Source: Bacillota bacterium
Lineage (GTDB): Bacteria > Bacillota > Clostridia > Oscillospirales > QAMX01
Length of the DNA stretch: 9,972 nt
Assembly (NCBI GenBank): GCA_029778935.1
Contig: JAKPBM010000008.1
Location: 1-9,972, forward strand
Direction of reading: 5' to 3'
Position 1 is the stretch's first letter. The number at the start of each line of letters is the position of its first letter. A model generated the notes under the pieces. It did not search any database and was not told the DNA's origin. It saw only the letters and a list, made by a program, of their open reading frames with translations. The position numbers and the translations under genes are program-made. Positions 1 through 6,611 of this stretch are shown piece after piece.

Positions 1-390
1 GACTCTTAGGCGCGGGCCGGCCTCGCTGTGCTTGCGGGTGGAGTAGACGCAGTAGCCGCAGGTCAGGCCGTCCACGCGGCGCAGCACGTCCTGGGTGCCG
101 CCGGCAGGGATGCGGTCGAGGTCGAGGGTTACGATGTCCCGGCCGGTGATGGCATCGGCCTTTCGCCTTCCGCCGTTTCTCACCGTGCCGCCGACAAAGC
201 CACCCACGTCTTTAAGGTCGTCCTGTTTGGACTTGGGCAGGGTCAAATAGGCCGCCAGCGTCTCCTCGCCGCGGACGGGCGTTTTCAGCCGTTCCACCAG
301 CTCCGACCACCAGATTGTCGAGGCGGGCCAGCTCGTCGCCCGCCGGCTGCTGCCGATGGAGATGGTAATTTTGCGGTCGTGGTGTAACAT
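1..390 (-). CDS. VapE-like phage primase/helicase protein, N-terminal part (runs off the window)
   Basis: An open frame reads leftward from ATG at 388-390 for 130 codons to the window edge without a stop, so only the N-terminus is present. A good ribosome binding site (AGAGGTG, reverse of 399-405) lies 8 bases upstream. Near residues 31-56 is a stretch with ELVERLKTPVRGEETLAAY, then QDDLKDVGGFVGGT, as in the N-terminal region of phage virulence-associated E proteins. Next come TLDLDRIP (about residues 89-96) and YSTRKH (about 116-121), followed by RLRV. These match the hDhD and sxH motifs of archaeo-eukaryotic (PrimPol-type) primases. Members of this family usually carry a C-terminal P-loop helicase domain, which would lie left of the window. 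The protein probably makes primers and unwinds DNA at the phage origin. It belongs to the same leftward replication module as the polymerase but is cut off from it by the RES gene. The family call is fairly sure; the helicase part is inference. Confidence 0.82.
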   Translation of the reverse strand, partial: MLHHDRKITISIGSSRRATSWPASTIWWSELVERLKTPVRGEETLAAYLTLPKSKQDDLKDVGGFVGGTVRNGGRRKADAITGRDIVTLDLDRIPAGGTQDVLRRVDGLTCGYCVYSTRKHSEAGPRLRV

Positions 391-487
391 GAGGGAACAC
401 CTCTTTACAGACTATACATTTTTTGATAACATTGCCTCAGAAGCAATAATTAGAACGTTGGTACAAGAAATGGTAGATTCTGTATAA
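389..487 (+). other. Short open stretch before the RES gene, possible tail of a lost upstream gene or a leader peptide
   Basis: A 32-codon frame runs from an ATG at 389-391 (overlapping the divergent primase start) to TAA at 485-487, just 30 bases before the likely RES start. The segment from about 413 on reads like ordinary protein (FFDNIASEAIIRTLVQEM, then VDSV and stop). No ribosome binding site precedes the ATG. It may be the C-terminal tail of a partner gene, such as an antitoxin, whose front was lost when the RES cassette landed beside the primase gene. It could also be chance: the same bases hold promoter-like sequences. I do not recognise a family. Confidence 0.3.
423..450 (+). promoter_or_regulatory. 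Candidate promoter 1 of the RES gene
   Basis: TTGATA (423-428) and AATAAT (445-450) are separated by 16 bases; each matches 5 of 6 consensus bases for the housekeeping sigma factor. The spacer contains a small inverted repeat, ATTGC (431-435) with GCAAT (443-447), that could bind a regulator. This is pattern-based only. Confidence 0.4.
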
Positions 488-488
488 T
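458..488 (+). promoter_or_regulatory. Candidate promoter 2 of the RES gene
   Basis: A perfect TATAAT lies at 483-488, with a poorer TTGGTA (458-463) at a long 19-base spacing. Transcription starting near 495 would leave a leader of about 22 bases before ATG 517, with the AGGTG ribosome binding site inside it. This favours the 517 start over the 499 start. Confidence 0.4.
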
Positions 489-516
489 TCGGGAGATAAT
501 GAGGCAGGTGTTGTTT

Positions 517-1428
517 ATGGATTTAAACAATATGGATTTCAAGATAGTAGCAGAGTATCAAGATTTTAAGGAAACTGTAATTAACAAGAATCGCTATTTT
601 AATGAAGAACACCCTTTTCTAAAGCGCATTGAAAGCATGATTGAAAAAGATACTAAAGAAAACTCCCCTGGAAACATGATTTTTACCACATTCGTAGAAC
701 CAGGCACCATTTTATATCGCGCAAGAATATTTGAGGATTACATATGTAATAGCGTCAGTAACCTCATTTTTACTCACAGTTTTTTGGGAATAAATAATGA
801 GGACTTTAAAGAAGAAAAAAGCAAGATTTTTTCTGAAGCTCATACAAAATATTCAATACAAGATTCCTCGCCAGCTTTCGAAGGTTATAGTGCGGCTGAT
901 AGTTTTGTACCGCCACCAGAAAAAGCTAATTATGTTTCTGATATGCGTGCTAACCCAAAGTATATTCGATACTTATATGCAGCAGAGGACATATACACAG
1001 CAGTTGTTGAAACCCGGCCACCATTGAACGCAGTTGTAAGTGTCGCAGAAATAGAAGTTAAAGAAAAATTGCGGATGTTTAATTCAGCACCATACAGAAG
1101 ACTCAGAAATCCAAAGGGAGTTAATGAAGACATACTTGATCTATGCACAGCTCTAGTACTAGCGTTTTCTACGGTTAGCAGCGGTGACTTACGAGATTAT
1201 CTTCCTGCTCAAGTATTATCAGAATATTTTAAGAGTATTAAATATGAATATGATGGAGTCATATATAAAAGCTCCCTCACCCCTGCTGGACTTAATTATG
1301 TTATTTTCAACTATGAAAAATGCGTTCCCATATCATCAGCTTTGTATGCTGTCGGGCAAATCGATTTTACGATTTATGGGTTGTCACGTAGTGCCAAAAC
1401 TTTTTTAAACCTTGAGAACCATCTTTAA
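517..1428 (+). CDS. RES-domain protein, probable NAD-degrading toxin carried as phage cargo
   Basis: The RES fold is found in toxins such as MbcT and in Xre-RES pairs that destroy NAD+. Here a roughly 60-residue N-terminal extension precedes it. Numbering from ATG 517 (303 residues), the domain shows LYRARIF (66-72), the core RANPKYIRYLYAAEDIYTA (144-162), VVETRP (163-168) and a distal DGVIYKSS (246-253). These supply the conserved Arg, Glu and Ser of the family. ATG 517 has AGGTG six bases upstream; the alternative ATG at 499 has GGGAG only three bases away, so 517 is preferred. The gene is clearly AT-rich against GC-rich neighbours, points the opposite way, and ends 2 bases from the polymerase stop, so it looks like acquired cargo. 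No DUF2384/Xre antitoxin lies beside it. The toxin role is inferred from the family; it could act in phage-phage competition or host defence. Confidence 0.85.
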   Translation: MDLNNMDFKIVAEYQDFKETVINKNRYFNEEHPFLKRIESMIEKDTKENSPGNMIFTTFVEPGTILYRARIFEDYICNSVSNLIFTHSFLGINNEDFKEEKSKIFSEAHTKYSIQDSSPAFEGYSAADSFVPPPEKANYVSDMRANPKYIRYLYAAEDIYTAVVETRPPLNAVVSVAEIEVKEKLRMFNSAPYRRLRNPKGVNEDILDLCTALVLAFSTVSSGDLRDYLPAQVLSEYFKSIKYEYDGVIYKSSLTPAGLNYVIFNYEKCVPISSALYAVGQIDFTIYGLSRSAKTFLNLENHL

Positions 1429-1430
1429 TA

Positions 1431-3422
1431 TCACTCTTTCCGATACCACCCCGTCGCAAACCCCTCCGCCTTCAACAGCAGACCCGGCGCCCACGGAATA
1501 GGCTGCCCCATGATTTCGCAGGCGCGGGCAAGCTGGCTTTCGTCCGGCGCTTCGATGACTACCTCGTCGTGCACGTGAAAGACCACGTCAAACCCCGCTT
1601 CGGTGAGCTTCGTCAGCGCGTGCGCCAGGCAGTCACGGGCGATGGCCTGCACAGCGTTTTCCACCAGCTTGCCGCCGTAAGTGCTTAATTGCCCCCACTT
1701 GTTCTTCTCGTTCACACCCCAGTAGTGCAGGGATTCCTTGCCCAGCTCGTTCTTTGCCAGAAACGGCCGTACATAGTACAGCTTTCTCCCCGAAGGCAGC
1801 CTAACGGTCAGAAAATCCTGCCCCGAAGCAATGTCCCCTTCTCGGGCAAGCACCAGTCCGCGCACGCCCGCCGGCTGCCCCGTGCGCATGACTTCCAGCG
1901 CCGCGTTCTCCACGGCGTACCACAAATCCACAATCCGCCGGTTCGCCTGTCGCCAGCGCTGGACAATCTCGGGCAGCTCCTCCTCGGAAAGCCCCATTTT
2001 CAAAGCCCCCATGGCCACCAGCGCGCCGGTTCCGCCCTGATAGCCCAGCGCCAGCTCGGCGACTTTCCCCTTCTGCCGCAAAGGCGACCCTTTGCCGATT
2101 TCGTCAATGGGAACGCCGAACATGGCGGACGCCGACGCCTCGTATATCTTGCCGTGGGTGGCGAACACTTCCTGCCGCCACGTCTCGCCGGCAAGCCACG
2201 CTATGACGCGCGCTTCGATGGCGGAGAAGTCGGCCACCAGAAACACGTGCCCCGGCTTTGGCACAAACGCCGTGCGGACAAGCTGGGACAAAGCGTCCGG
2301 CACGCTGCCGTACAGGAAGCGCAGCGCCGCCGTGTCCCGCCGCTTCACCGCCGCCCTTGCCCACTCCATGGTAGCGTTCAGCGCTTCGTCGATGTTTCTC
2401 GGCAGGTTATGTACCTGCACCAGCCGACCGGCCCAGCGCCCGGTGCGGTTGGCGCCGTAAAACTGCAATAATCCGCGGATTCTTCCGTCCGCACACGCCG
2501 CCTCTTTCATGGCGGCGTATTTCTTTACGCTGGTCTTGCCCAGCTCCTGCCGGATTTCCAGCACCCGCCGGGCCGCGTCACTGTCCAGCCCGCCGGCAAG
2601 CAAATCCTTCACCGTATCCTTGCGCAGGTCGTCCAGCTCCCCGTCAGCCAGCTCCTTTTGCAGCCAGGACAAAAGCTGTTCCCGGCTGTTGGGGTTGGCA
2701 AGGCCCGTCAGGCGGGCGGCTTCCTCCATCAGCGCCCGCCGCACTTCCTCGGATACGGCAATAGCGCCTTCAACCAGTTCCATGTCCACGGCCACGCCCC
2801 GGGCGTTGATGCTCTGGTCCAACTCCCAAAGCCGCTGTTCCTCGTCGGGCATCGGGAAGGCGGCCAAACGGCGGGCGATTTCCATCTCCGTCACCACATC
2901 CTGCCGGCAGTACTCTTTGAACAGCCGCCACTTCTCCGGCTCATGCTGCGGCAGAACGCGCGTGCGGAAGCCGTTGGCCCAGGTGGGCTTGCAGGGGACG
3001 CTGAAGGTGCGGATTAGCGCCGCGCCGGTTTTGGATTTGAGCTGTTCGGCCGGCAGGCCCAGCACCTCGCCGGTCACGTCCAGCCCCGCCGTGTAGCCCA
3101 GATACAACCCGTGCACCATGGTGCAGCGCCACTGGGAAAGCCATGCCGCAGGGTCCGGCAGGGTAAAATACCGGGAAAGGCAGTACCACTCGAAAGCGGC
3201 GTTGTAGGCGTGTTTTGTTACGCCGGGGTCGAACAGCGCCGTGAGCACCGCTTCCGGCAGGCTTTCCCCCTGTGCCAGATCCACCACTTCCACGGGGGAG
3301 CCGTCCAGGCTGTAGGCGAGCAGGAGAATTTGAAAGTCGGGGGCCTGTACGTACTTGTACAGGCCTCCTTTTTTGATGTCCACGCTGCTGAAGGTCTCAA
3401 TGTCCACGTGCAAGTGCCGCAT
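1431..3422 (-). CDS. Phage DNA polymerase I-type (family A) with 3'-5' exonuclease domain
   Basis: A 663-residue replicative polymerase of the phage family A type, without the 5' nuclease domain of cellular Pol I. The exonuclease motifs are DIET (Asp7, Glu9), HAYNAAFE (71-78) and YCRQD (171-175). The polymerase part shows NRTGRW (325-330), motif A VADFSAIEAR (396-405, Asp398 and Glu403), the O-helix motif B with Arg449, Lys453 and Tyr461 at the spacing seen in Pol I, and motif C HVHDE (616-620). All catalytic residues are present, so it should be active. The start has AAAGGAGA about 9 bases upstream and follows the SSB gene by 21 bases, in the same operon. Leftward transcription beyond its stop would run antisense through the RES gene before reaching the primase gene. 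Confidence 0.95.
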   Translation of the reverse strand: MRHLHVDIETFSSVDIKKGGLYKYVQAPDFQILLLAYSLDGSPVEVVDLAQGESLPEAVLTALFDPGVTKHAYNAAFEWYCLSRYFTLPDPAAWLSQWRCTMVHGLYLGYTAGLDVTGEVLGLPAEQLKSKTGAALIRTFSVPCKPTWANGFRTRVLPQHEPEKWRLFKEYCRQDVVTEMEIARRLAAFPMPDEEQRLWELDQSINARGVAVDMELVEGAIAVSEEVRRALMEEAARLTGLANPNSREQLLSWLQKELADGELDDLRKDTVKDLLAGGLDSDAARRVLEIRQELGKTSVKKYAAMKEAACADGRIRGLLQFYGANRTGRWAGRLVQVHNLPRNIDEALNATMEWARAAVKRRDTAALRFLYGSVPDALSQLVRTAFVPKPGHVFLVADFSAIEARVIAWLAGETWRQEVFATHGKIYEASASAMFGVPIDEIGKGSPLRQKGKVAELALGYQGGTGALVAMGALKMGLSEEELPEIVQRWRQANRRIVDLWYAVENAALEVMRTGQPAGVRGLVLAREGDIASGQDFLTVRLPSGRKLYYVRPFLAKNELGKESLHYWGVNEKNKWGQLSTYGGKLVENAVQAIARDCLAHALTKLTEAGFDVVFHVHDEVVIEAPDESQLARACEIMGQPIPWAPGLLLKAEGFATGWYRKE

Positions 3423-3443
3423 GGCGCTGTTCTCCTTTCGGGG

Positions 3444-4067
3444 TTAGTAAGGTAAGCCGGTGATGGGGTGGATGTTGCTGGGTATGTAGCCGGGTTGGCC
3501 GTAGCCAGGCGTGTCGCCACCCACCGGCGGCAGGTCACCGAAGGCTTCCGCGGCGGTGACGCGGAAGCCCAGGGGCTCGCCGTCCCTCGTTTTCTGCACC
3601 GGGCCCAGGCCGCAGCCGATGCCCTTCTTGCCGGCGGTATTGTAGGCGAAGAAGTTGACGTTCACCCGGGCGTACATGCCGGAGTAGATTTCCGTGGCGT
3701 CCAGAATCGGGTTCAGGTTCAAGTCCACAATTTCGGGCTTTCGTTTGCTGGAAGCGGTCATGACCCAGTGCCCCTTGCACTCGGGGCCGAAGGGCTCGCC
3801 GTTGGGGCGCAGGCCGTCGCCGTCGTAAATCGGGATGGCGGGATTGGCCGGGCGCGCGCCGCCCCACTTGCCGGCGATGCCTTCCTGTATCGCCGCCTGG
3901 ATGGCGGCGTCGATGCGCTGTTTGGTCTGTACGTCGGTCTTGGGAATCAGCAGCGTGGCGCTGTATTTTTCCTCCGCGCCGGGCTGATTGGCGTGGGGTT
4001 TTAATAGGTGTTCGTAGCTGATACGGACTTCGTTGGTCGTGACGCTTGTCGGTTTGCCGATTGCCAT
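3444..4067 (-). CDS. Enc34-type phage single-stranded DNA-binding protein (DUF2815)
   Basis: A 207-residue protein matching the DUF2815 family, whose founding structure is the SSB of phage Enc34 (an OB fold of the T7 gp2.5 kind). Recognisable segments are VRISYEHLLKPH (13-24), the KYSATLLIPK strand near residue 40, GLRPNGEPFGPECKGHWVM near the middle, EIYSGMYARVNVNFFAYN, and a Gly/Pro/Tyr-rich tail ending PITGLPY. It should coat single-stranded DNA at the phage fork or during recombination, working with the polymerase just downstream and the DUF2800 protein just upstream. The ATG has AAAGGAGA 8 bases before it. The Gly/Pro-rich tail may be the flexible partner-binding end usual in SSBs; that part is inference. 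Confidence 0.88.
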   Translation of the reverse strand: MAIGKPTSVTTNEVRISYEHLLKPHANQPGAEEKYSATLLIPKTDVQTKQRIDAAIQAAIQEGIAGKWGGARPANPAIPIYDGDGLRPNGEPFGPECKGHWVMTASSKRKPEIVDLNLNPILDATEIYSGMYARVNVNFFAYNTAGKKGIGCGLGPVQKTRDGEPLGFRVTAAEAFGDLPPVGGDTPGYGQPGYIPSNIHPITGLPY

Positions 4068-4088
4068 GTTTCGATTCTCCTTTGCACG

Positions 4089-5270
4089 TTAGTTTTGAGC
4101 GGCGAAAGCTTCTTTCGCCGTGATTTGATTCGTAATGGGTTCCCGCCTGTCGGACGCGGGGACGAGCGTCGGCTTGCCGGGCGGCTTGATGACATAGCTG
4201 CCCAGGAGTTCCTCAAACTGCTTTTTTCCTGTGAGCTTTTCCACGGCTGTCAGCGGGATGGGCCTGCGCTCGTACAGCAGCGCTTCGTCATAGCCGGCGG
4301 CTTTCAGCACGGCGAAAGCGGCGTCCACGTCGGAGAACTGCCGGTTGCTTCTGCCTTCGACGGCCTTCCAGCCGGGGATTTCGTTTCCGGCCAAACACTG
4401 GGCGAGGGCGTATTCCTCCAGGGCGTTGACCCAGGCGGCAAGCTCCCTGCCCTTCTCCAAAGCCGCACCCACCTCCTCCGGCGTCAGCAGGGCCGGCTCC
4501 TTCTTCCCGAAGGCTTCCACCGCCGTAAGGACGCCGCTTCTTGCCCGGCAGGTGTAGCGGGCTTTGCAGAAGCCGTTATCGCACCACGGCCCGGGGCAGA
4601 ACTCCCCTTCGCCTTTGTAGGCCAACTGGGCGACGGGCTTGATGCTTTCGCCCCAGGCGCGAAGGTCGGCGACGCTTGTTTCCCACTCGCTCACGATGCC
4701 CAGCCGCGGCTGGAAGATAGTCATGCGCACCGTGTCCACGGCGTAGAGCATTTCATACGCCGCTATCGCCCCCAGGGCGTAGAGCTTCATCTGCGGGTTG
4801 TCCTCGGCATCCACGGGCTTGCCCTGTCCGTATTTGTAGTCGACGATGTGCAGCACGCTGCCGCCGAGGATGAGGCAGTCGCCGGTGCCGAAGCCTTCCG
4901 GCACGTAGGCGCTGTAGTCCAGCCGCTTCTCGACGGCAACGTGGGGAGGGGCGGAAAAGGCGTGGATTAAGGATTTGATGTAGTCCAGGTAGTTTTCGCC
5001 GTGCTCCAGCATTTCCGGCTGGTACAGCGGGTGCTGCTGGAGCTGTTTCAGGCGGGCCTGGAAGTCGGCCTTGGAGGTGTTCTCAATGCACGAGCGGACC
5101 AGCAGTTCGGCCACGGCGTGGGCCATGCGGCCTTCCTCGGCGTAGGGGCTTGTCTCCTCCGGAAGGGAGTCCTCCAGTCGTGCCGAGGGCGGGCAGTTAA
5201 GCCACTTCTGCGCCCCGCTGGCCGAAAGCAGGGCGTGTTCCCGTTGGCCGATGGGGACGGTGGCGGTCAT
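4089..5270 (-). CDS. DUF2800 protein, PD-(D/E)XK (RecB/Cas4-like) nuclease fold
   Basis: A 393-residue phage protein of the DUF2800 family. Nuclease-fold motifs in order: a SASGAQKWLNCPPSARLE start (16-33), EEGRMAHAVAE (45-55, His51), FGTGD (127-131, Asp131), HIVDYKYG (141-148, Asp144 and Lys146) and NPQMKLYALG (158-167, the QxxxY motif). Four cysteines follow at 225, 230, 235 and 241, and Cys26 lies near the N-terminus. This one-plus-several cysteine layout resembles the iron-sulfur site of AddB and Cas4 nucleases, though a zinc site is also possible. The protein likely trims DNA ends in phage replication or recombination alongside the SSB. It starts inside the stop of the preceding gene (ATGA, 5267-5270), a sign of translational coupling. 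Family assignment is strong; activity and cluster type are inferred. Confidence 0.88.
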   Translation of the reverse strand: MTATVPIGQREHALLSASGAQKWLNCPPSARLEDSLPEETSPYAEEGRMAHAVAELLVRSCIENTSKADFQARLKQLQQHPLYQPEMLEHGENYLDYIKSLIHAFSAPPHVAVEKRLDYSAYVPEGFGTGDCLILGGSVLHIVDYKYGQGKPVDAEDNPQMKLYALGAIAAYEMLYAVDTVRMTIFQPRLGIVSEWETSVADLRAWGESIKPVAQLAYKGEGEFCPGPWCDNGFCKARYTCRARSGVLTAVEAFGKKEPALLTPEEVGAALEKGRELAAWVNALEEYALAQCLAGNEIPGWKAVEGRSNRQFSDVDAAFAVLKAAGYDEALLYERRPIPLTAVEKLTGKKQFEELLGSYVIKPPGKPTLVPASDRREPITNQITAKEAFAAQN

Positions 5271-5779
5271 ATCTTCGCCCCCAGCTGGCGCAGGGCCGTG
5301 GCAAATTCGCCGTATTTCTCCTTGGGTAACTGCGGGAGCGCGACAACGCCGAACTGGGCAAGCAGCCCGGCCAGCTCTTCCCTCCTGCCGGCGTCCAGCA
5401 GCGGCGTGCAGGCGGCGGCCAGCTGCTCCAGGGTGTAGTTCGGCGTCGGGGCTGTCGGGGCAGCGGCAGGGGCCGGCGGTGTGACGGACGGAGTCGGCGG
5501 GGCAGGGGTGTTTACCGCCTGCGGCGAAGGGGTTGCGGGTGTCGCCCCGCTGGCGGCCTGCGGCATGGCGGAAGAAGCGTTTCCGGAAGGCTCGTCCGCC
5601 GTCTGGGCGGGCTTTATGCCGGTCACCATAGCCTTCGGTGCCGCCGGCTCGGCCTTTTCTCGGGCGATAAGGGCGTCCGCAGCGGCGCAGACCTCCCTGC
5701 TGCTCACGTGGTGGCTCATGGCCACGAGTAAAGCCAGCGCTTCCAGCGGCTTTTCGCCGGTGATTTTGATTTCAATCAT
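5267..5779 (-). CDS. Pro/Ala-rich phage replication-module protein of unknown function
   Basis: A 170-residue protein. The frame is open further upstream, but ATG 5777-5779 is chosen because AGGAGGG lies exactly 6 bases before it. Residues 1-43 form a compact domain (MIEIKITGEKPLEALALL, then helices with many Ala). Residues 44-113 are a low-complexity Pro/Ala/Thr linker. Residues 114-170 form a helical C-terminal domain with LLDAGRREELAGLLAQFGV and KYGEFATALRQLGAKI. Similar C-terminal segments occur in phage proteins encoded next to SSB and DUF2800 genes. Its place suggests a small accessory factor of replication or recombination whose two domains are tethered by the linker. The stop overlaps the start of the DUF2800 gene by 4 bases. 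No specific function is claimed. Confidence 0.8.
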   Translation of the reverse strand: MIEIKITGEKPLEALALLVAMSHHVSSREVCAAADALIAREKAEPAAPKAMVTGIKPAQTADEPSGNASSAMPQAASGATPATPSPQAVNTPAPPTPSVTPPAPAAAPTAPTPNYTLEQLAAACTPLLDAGRREELAGLLAQFGVVALPQLPKEKYGEFATALRQLGAKI

Positions 5780-5790
5780 ATGTAACCCTC

Positions 5791-5942
5791 CTACTTCTTG
5801 GGCTTGTACACATTCAAGCCGAGTTTGATGTTGTCTTTCTCGTTGCGTTGTCTCCATAGATGCTGGCGCTGCGGCCGTCGAAAGGAAATTCAGCAAGTTT
5901 GATACCCTGGAAATTTTCAAGCTTTAAAGTTACAAGTTTCAC
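5791..5942 (-). pseudogene. Remnant of an SMC/RecF-like AAA ATPase fused to another gene's tail
   Basis: From GTG 5940-5942 (GGGGG 8 bases upstream) a 42-residue frame reads VKLVTLKLENFQGIKLAEFP and then IYGDNATRKTT, ending at TGA 5814-5816. This is the opening of a phage RecF/SbcC-like ATPase up to the Walker A loop, whose usual form GDNATGKTT has Gly where Arg stands here. The remaining several hundred residues are absent. In a different frame the same stretch ends with DNIKLGLNVYKPKK and TAG (5791-5793), which reads like the true end of another gene and lies 11 bases before the next start. A deletion therefore seems to have joined the start of the ATPase gene to the end of a neighbour. The repeat GACAAC on both sides of the likely junction would suit such an event. 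Confidence 0.65.
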
Positions 5943-5990
5943 TTGAAAAACCCCCAATAGTGCTGTACAATAGAGGCAAAGTTAGTTTTC

Positions 5991-6140
5991 TTATTTGTTT
6001 GGACCGTTGCGCTTGGTTGTTATGGCGTAACGGTCTTTTTCTATTGTCTCAATTACGATGTGTTTCTCGCCCAATAGCAGCAGGGCTTTGACGATCTGCG
6101 CGACTTGAATAGGGGTAAGAGTTTGCGGTTTGTACTTCAT
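5991..6140 (-). CDS. Small 49-residue phage protein, unknown function
   Basis: An ATG at 6138-6140 opens a 49-codon frame ending TAA 5991-5993, with AAAGGA about 9 bases upstream. The sequence starts MKYKPQTLTPIQVAQIVKAL, continues with a short strand-like HIVIETIEKDRYAITT and ends with a basic tail. It looks like a compact helix-strand protein. It lies between the small membrane protein and the ATPase remnant in the leftward early operon and overlaps the tail of the former by 92 bases in another frame. I do not recognise a family. The codons and the ribosome binding site make it more likely to be real than the overlapping tail of its neighbour. Confidence 0.6.
   Translation of the reverse strand: MKYKPQTLTPIQVAQIVKALLLLGEKHIVIETIEKDRYAITTKRNGPNK
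6001..6038 (+). terminator. Rho-independent terminator-like hairpin, rightward
   Basis: GACCGTTGCGC (6002-6012) can pair with GCGTAACGGTC (6025-6035) in an 11-bp stem with one G-U pair, followed at once by TTTTT on the + strand. Read leftward there is no T run. No rightward gene lies just upstream, so it would stop antisense or read-through transcripts. It also lies inside the 49-residue gene on the other strand. Confidence 0.5.
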
Positions 6141-6348
6141 GCTTGTCCATCCTTTCTGTGTGTTTTTCAAAACCTCCCGCCAGGAAGGTAAAAAGCACCC
6201 ATAATGCCGTGAAGAAAATCGCTCTGGCTACTCCCTCAAAAAAGGGCAGCGCATCAAGTTCCATAGCCCCGACGGTTCCGAGCGCCAGGAAGAACATGAG
6301 AAAGGCGACCGAACCGAAGATTATCTTTTTATGCGATGCTCTTCTCAT
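6049..6348 (-). CDS. Small two-helix membrane protein of the early operon
   Basis: About 99 residues from ATG 6346-6348; a GTG at 6355-6357 in the same frame is possible, but AAGG lies too close to it. There are two clear membrane spans: KIIFGSVAFLMFFLALGTV (about 8-26) and AIFFTALWVLFTFLAGGF (about 43-60), with a basic N-terminus (MRRASHKK). The final 31 residues are polar and overlap the start of the 49-residue gene in another frame, so the natural protein may effectively end soon after the second helix. It sits directly downstream of the zinc-ribbon gene, whose last 20 bases it overlaps. Small membrane proteins at this position in phage early operons are of unknown role; superinfection exclusion or host modulation are only guesses. 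Confidence 0.55.
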   Translation of the reverse strand: MRRASHKKIIFGSVAFLMFFLALGTVGAMELDALPFFEGVARAIFFTALWVLFTFLAGGFEKHTERMDKHEVQTANSYPYSSRADRQSPAAIGRETHRN

Positions 6349-6526
6349 CTTCGACACAACCTTGCTTAAGTGGCGCCGCTTCCATAGAGGCGCTCTTTCT
6401 TGCGCTGTCGCGCTTCGCGAAAATCGAAATCCCCATTTTGGCAGCGCAAATTTCGCCGTAGCCGACGTCTATGTAGAGCGGGTTTTTCAACGCCCGCCCG
6501 CAACGAAGGCATTTGAATGATTTCAC
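6329..6526 (-). CDS. Small zinc-ribbon protein (DUF6011-like)
   Basis: A 65-residue protein starting with GTG 6524-6526, preceded by AAAGGAGGG at 8 bases, a near-perfect ribosome binding site. The N-terminal half reads FKCLRCGRALKNPLY, then a second site GYGEICAAKMG. The CxxCGR...GxGxxC pattern is the zinc-ribbon-like layout of the DUF6011 family, common in small phage and mobile-element proteins. The C-terminal half is charged and less ordered. It is the first well-supported early gene after the regulator region. A role in nucleic-acid or protein binding is inferred from the zinc ribbon only. Confidence 0.72.
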   Translation of the reverse strand: MKSFKCLRCGRALKNPLYIDVGYGEICAAKMGISIFAKRDSARKSASMEAAPLKQGCVEDEKSIA

Positions 6527-6611
6527 GTTACCTTCCCTCCTTTATTTTTGCTTTGCTGTTTTGCCAGCTAACGTCCACTCTGGGAGTCTGATACTCTAAG
6601 CAGTGTGCTAT

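Noticed and set aside
28..387. Long + strand open frame at the left edge
   Set aside because: It is a shadow of the primase gene on the other strand: that frame has the VapE-like and primase motifs and a ribosome binding site, while this one has neither.
212..400. A 62-residue - strand frame over the same region
   Set aside because: It is out of frame with the primase gene and shows no family motifs or suitable start signal.
391..1440. Target-site duplications or terminal inverted repeats flanking the RES cassette
   Set aside because: Only CTCTTT is shared near both edges, which is too short to support a transposition event.
1689..2471. A 260-residue + strand frame inside the polymerase gene
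   Set aside because: It is a GC-rich antisense shadow. The polymerase frame carries all catalytic motifs and this frame reads as Arg/Pro/His-rich noise.
4008..4970. A 320-residue + strand frame over the SSB start and DUF2800 gene
   Set aside because: It is antisense to two well-supported genes and has no ribosome binding site or recognisable domain.
5780..5920. N-terminal extension of the Pro/Ala-rich protein to 217 residues
   Set aside because: ATG 5779 has an ideal ribosome binding site, and the upstream part overlaps the ATPase remnant in a different frame.
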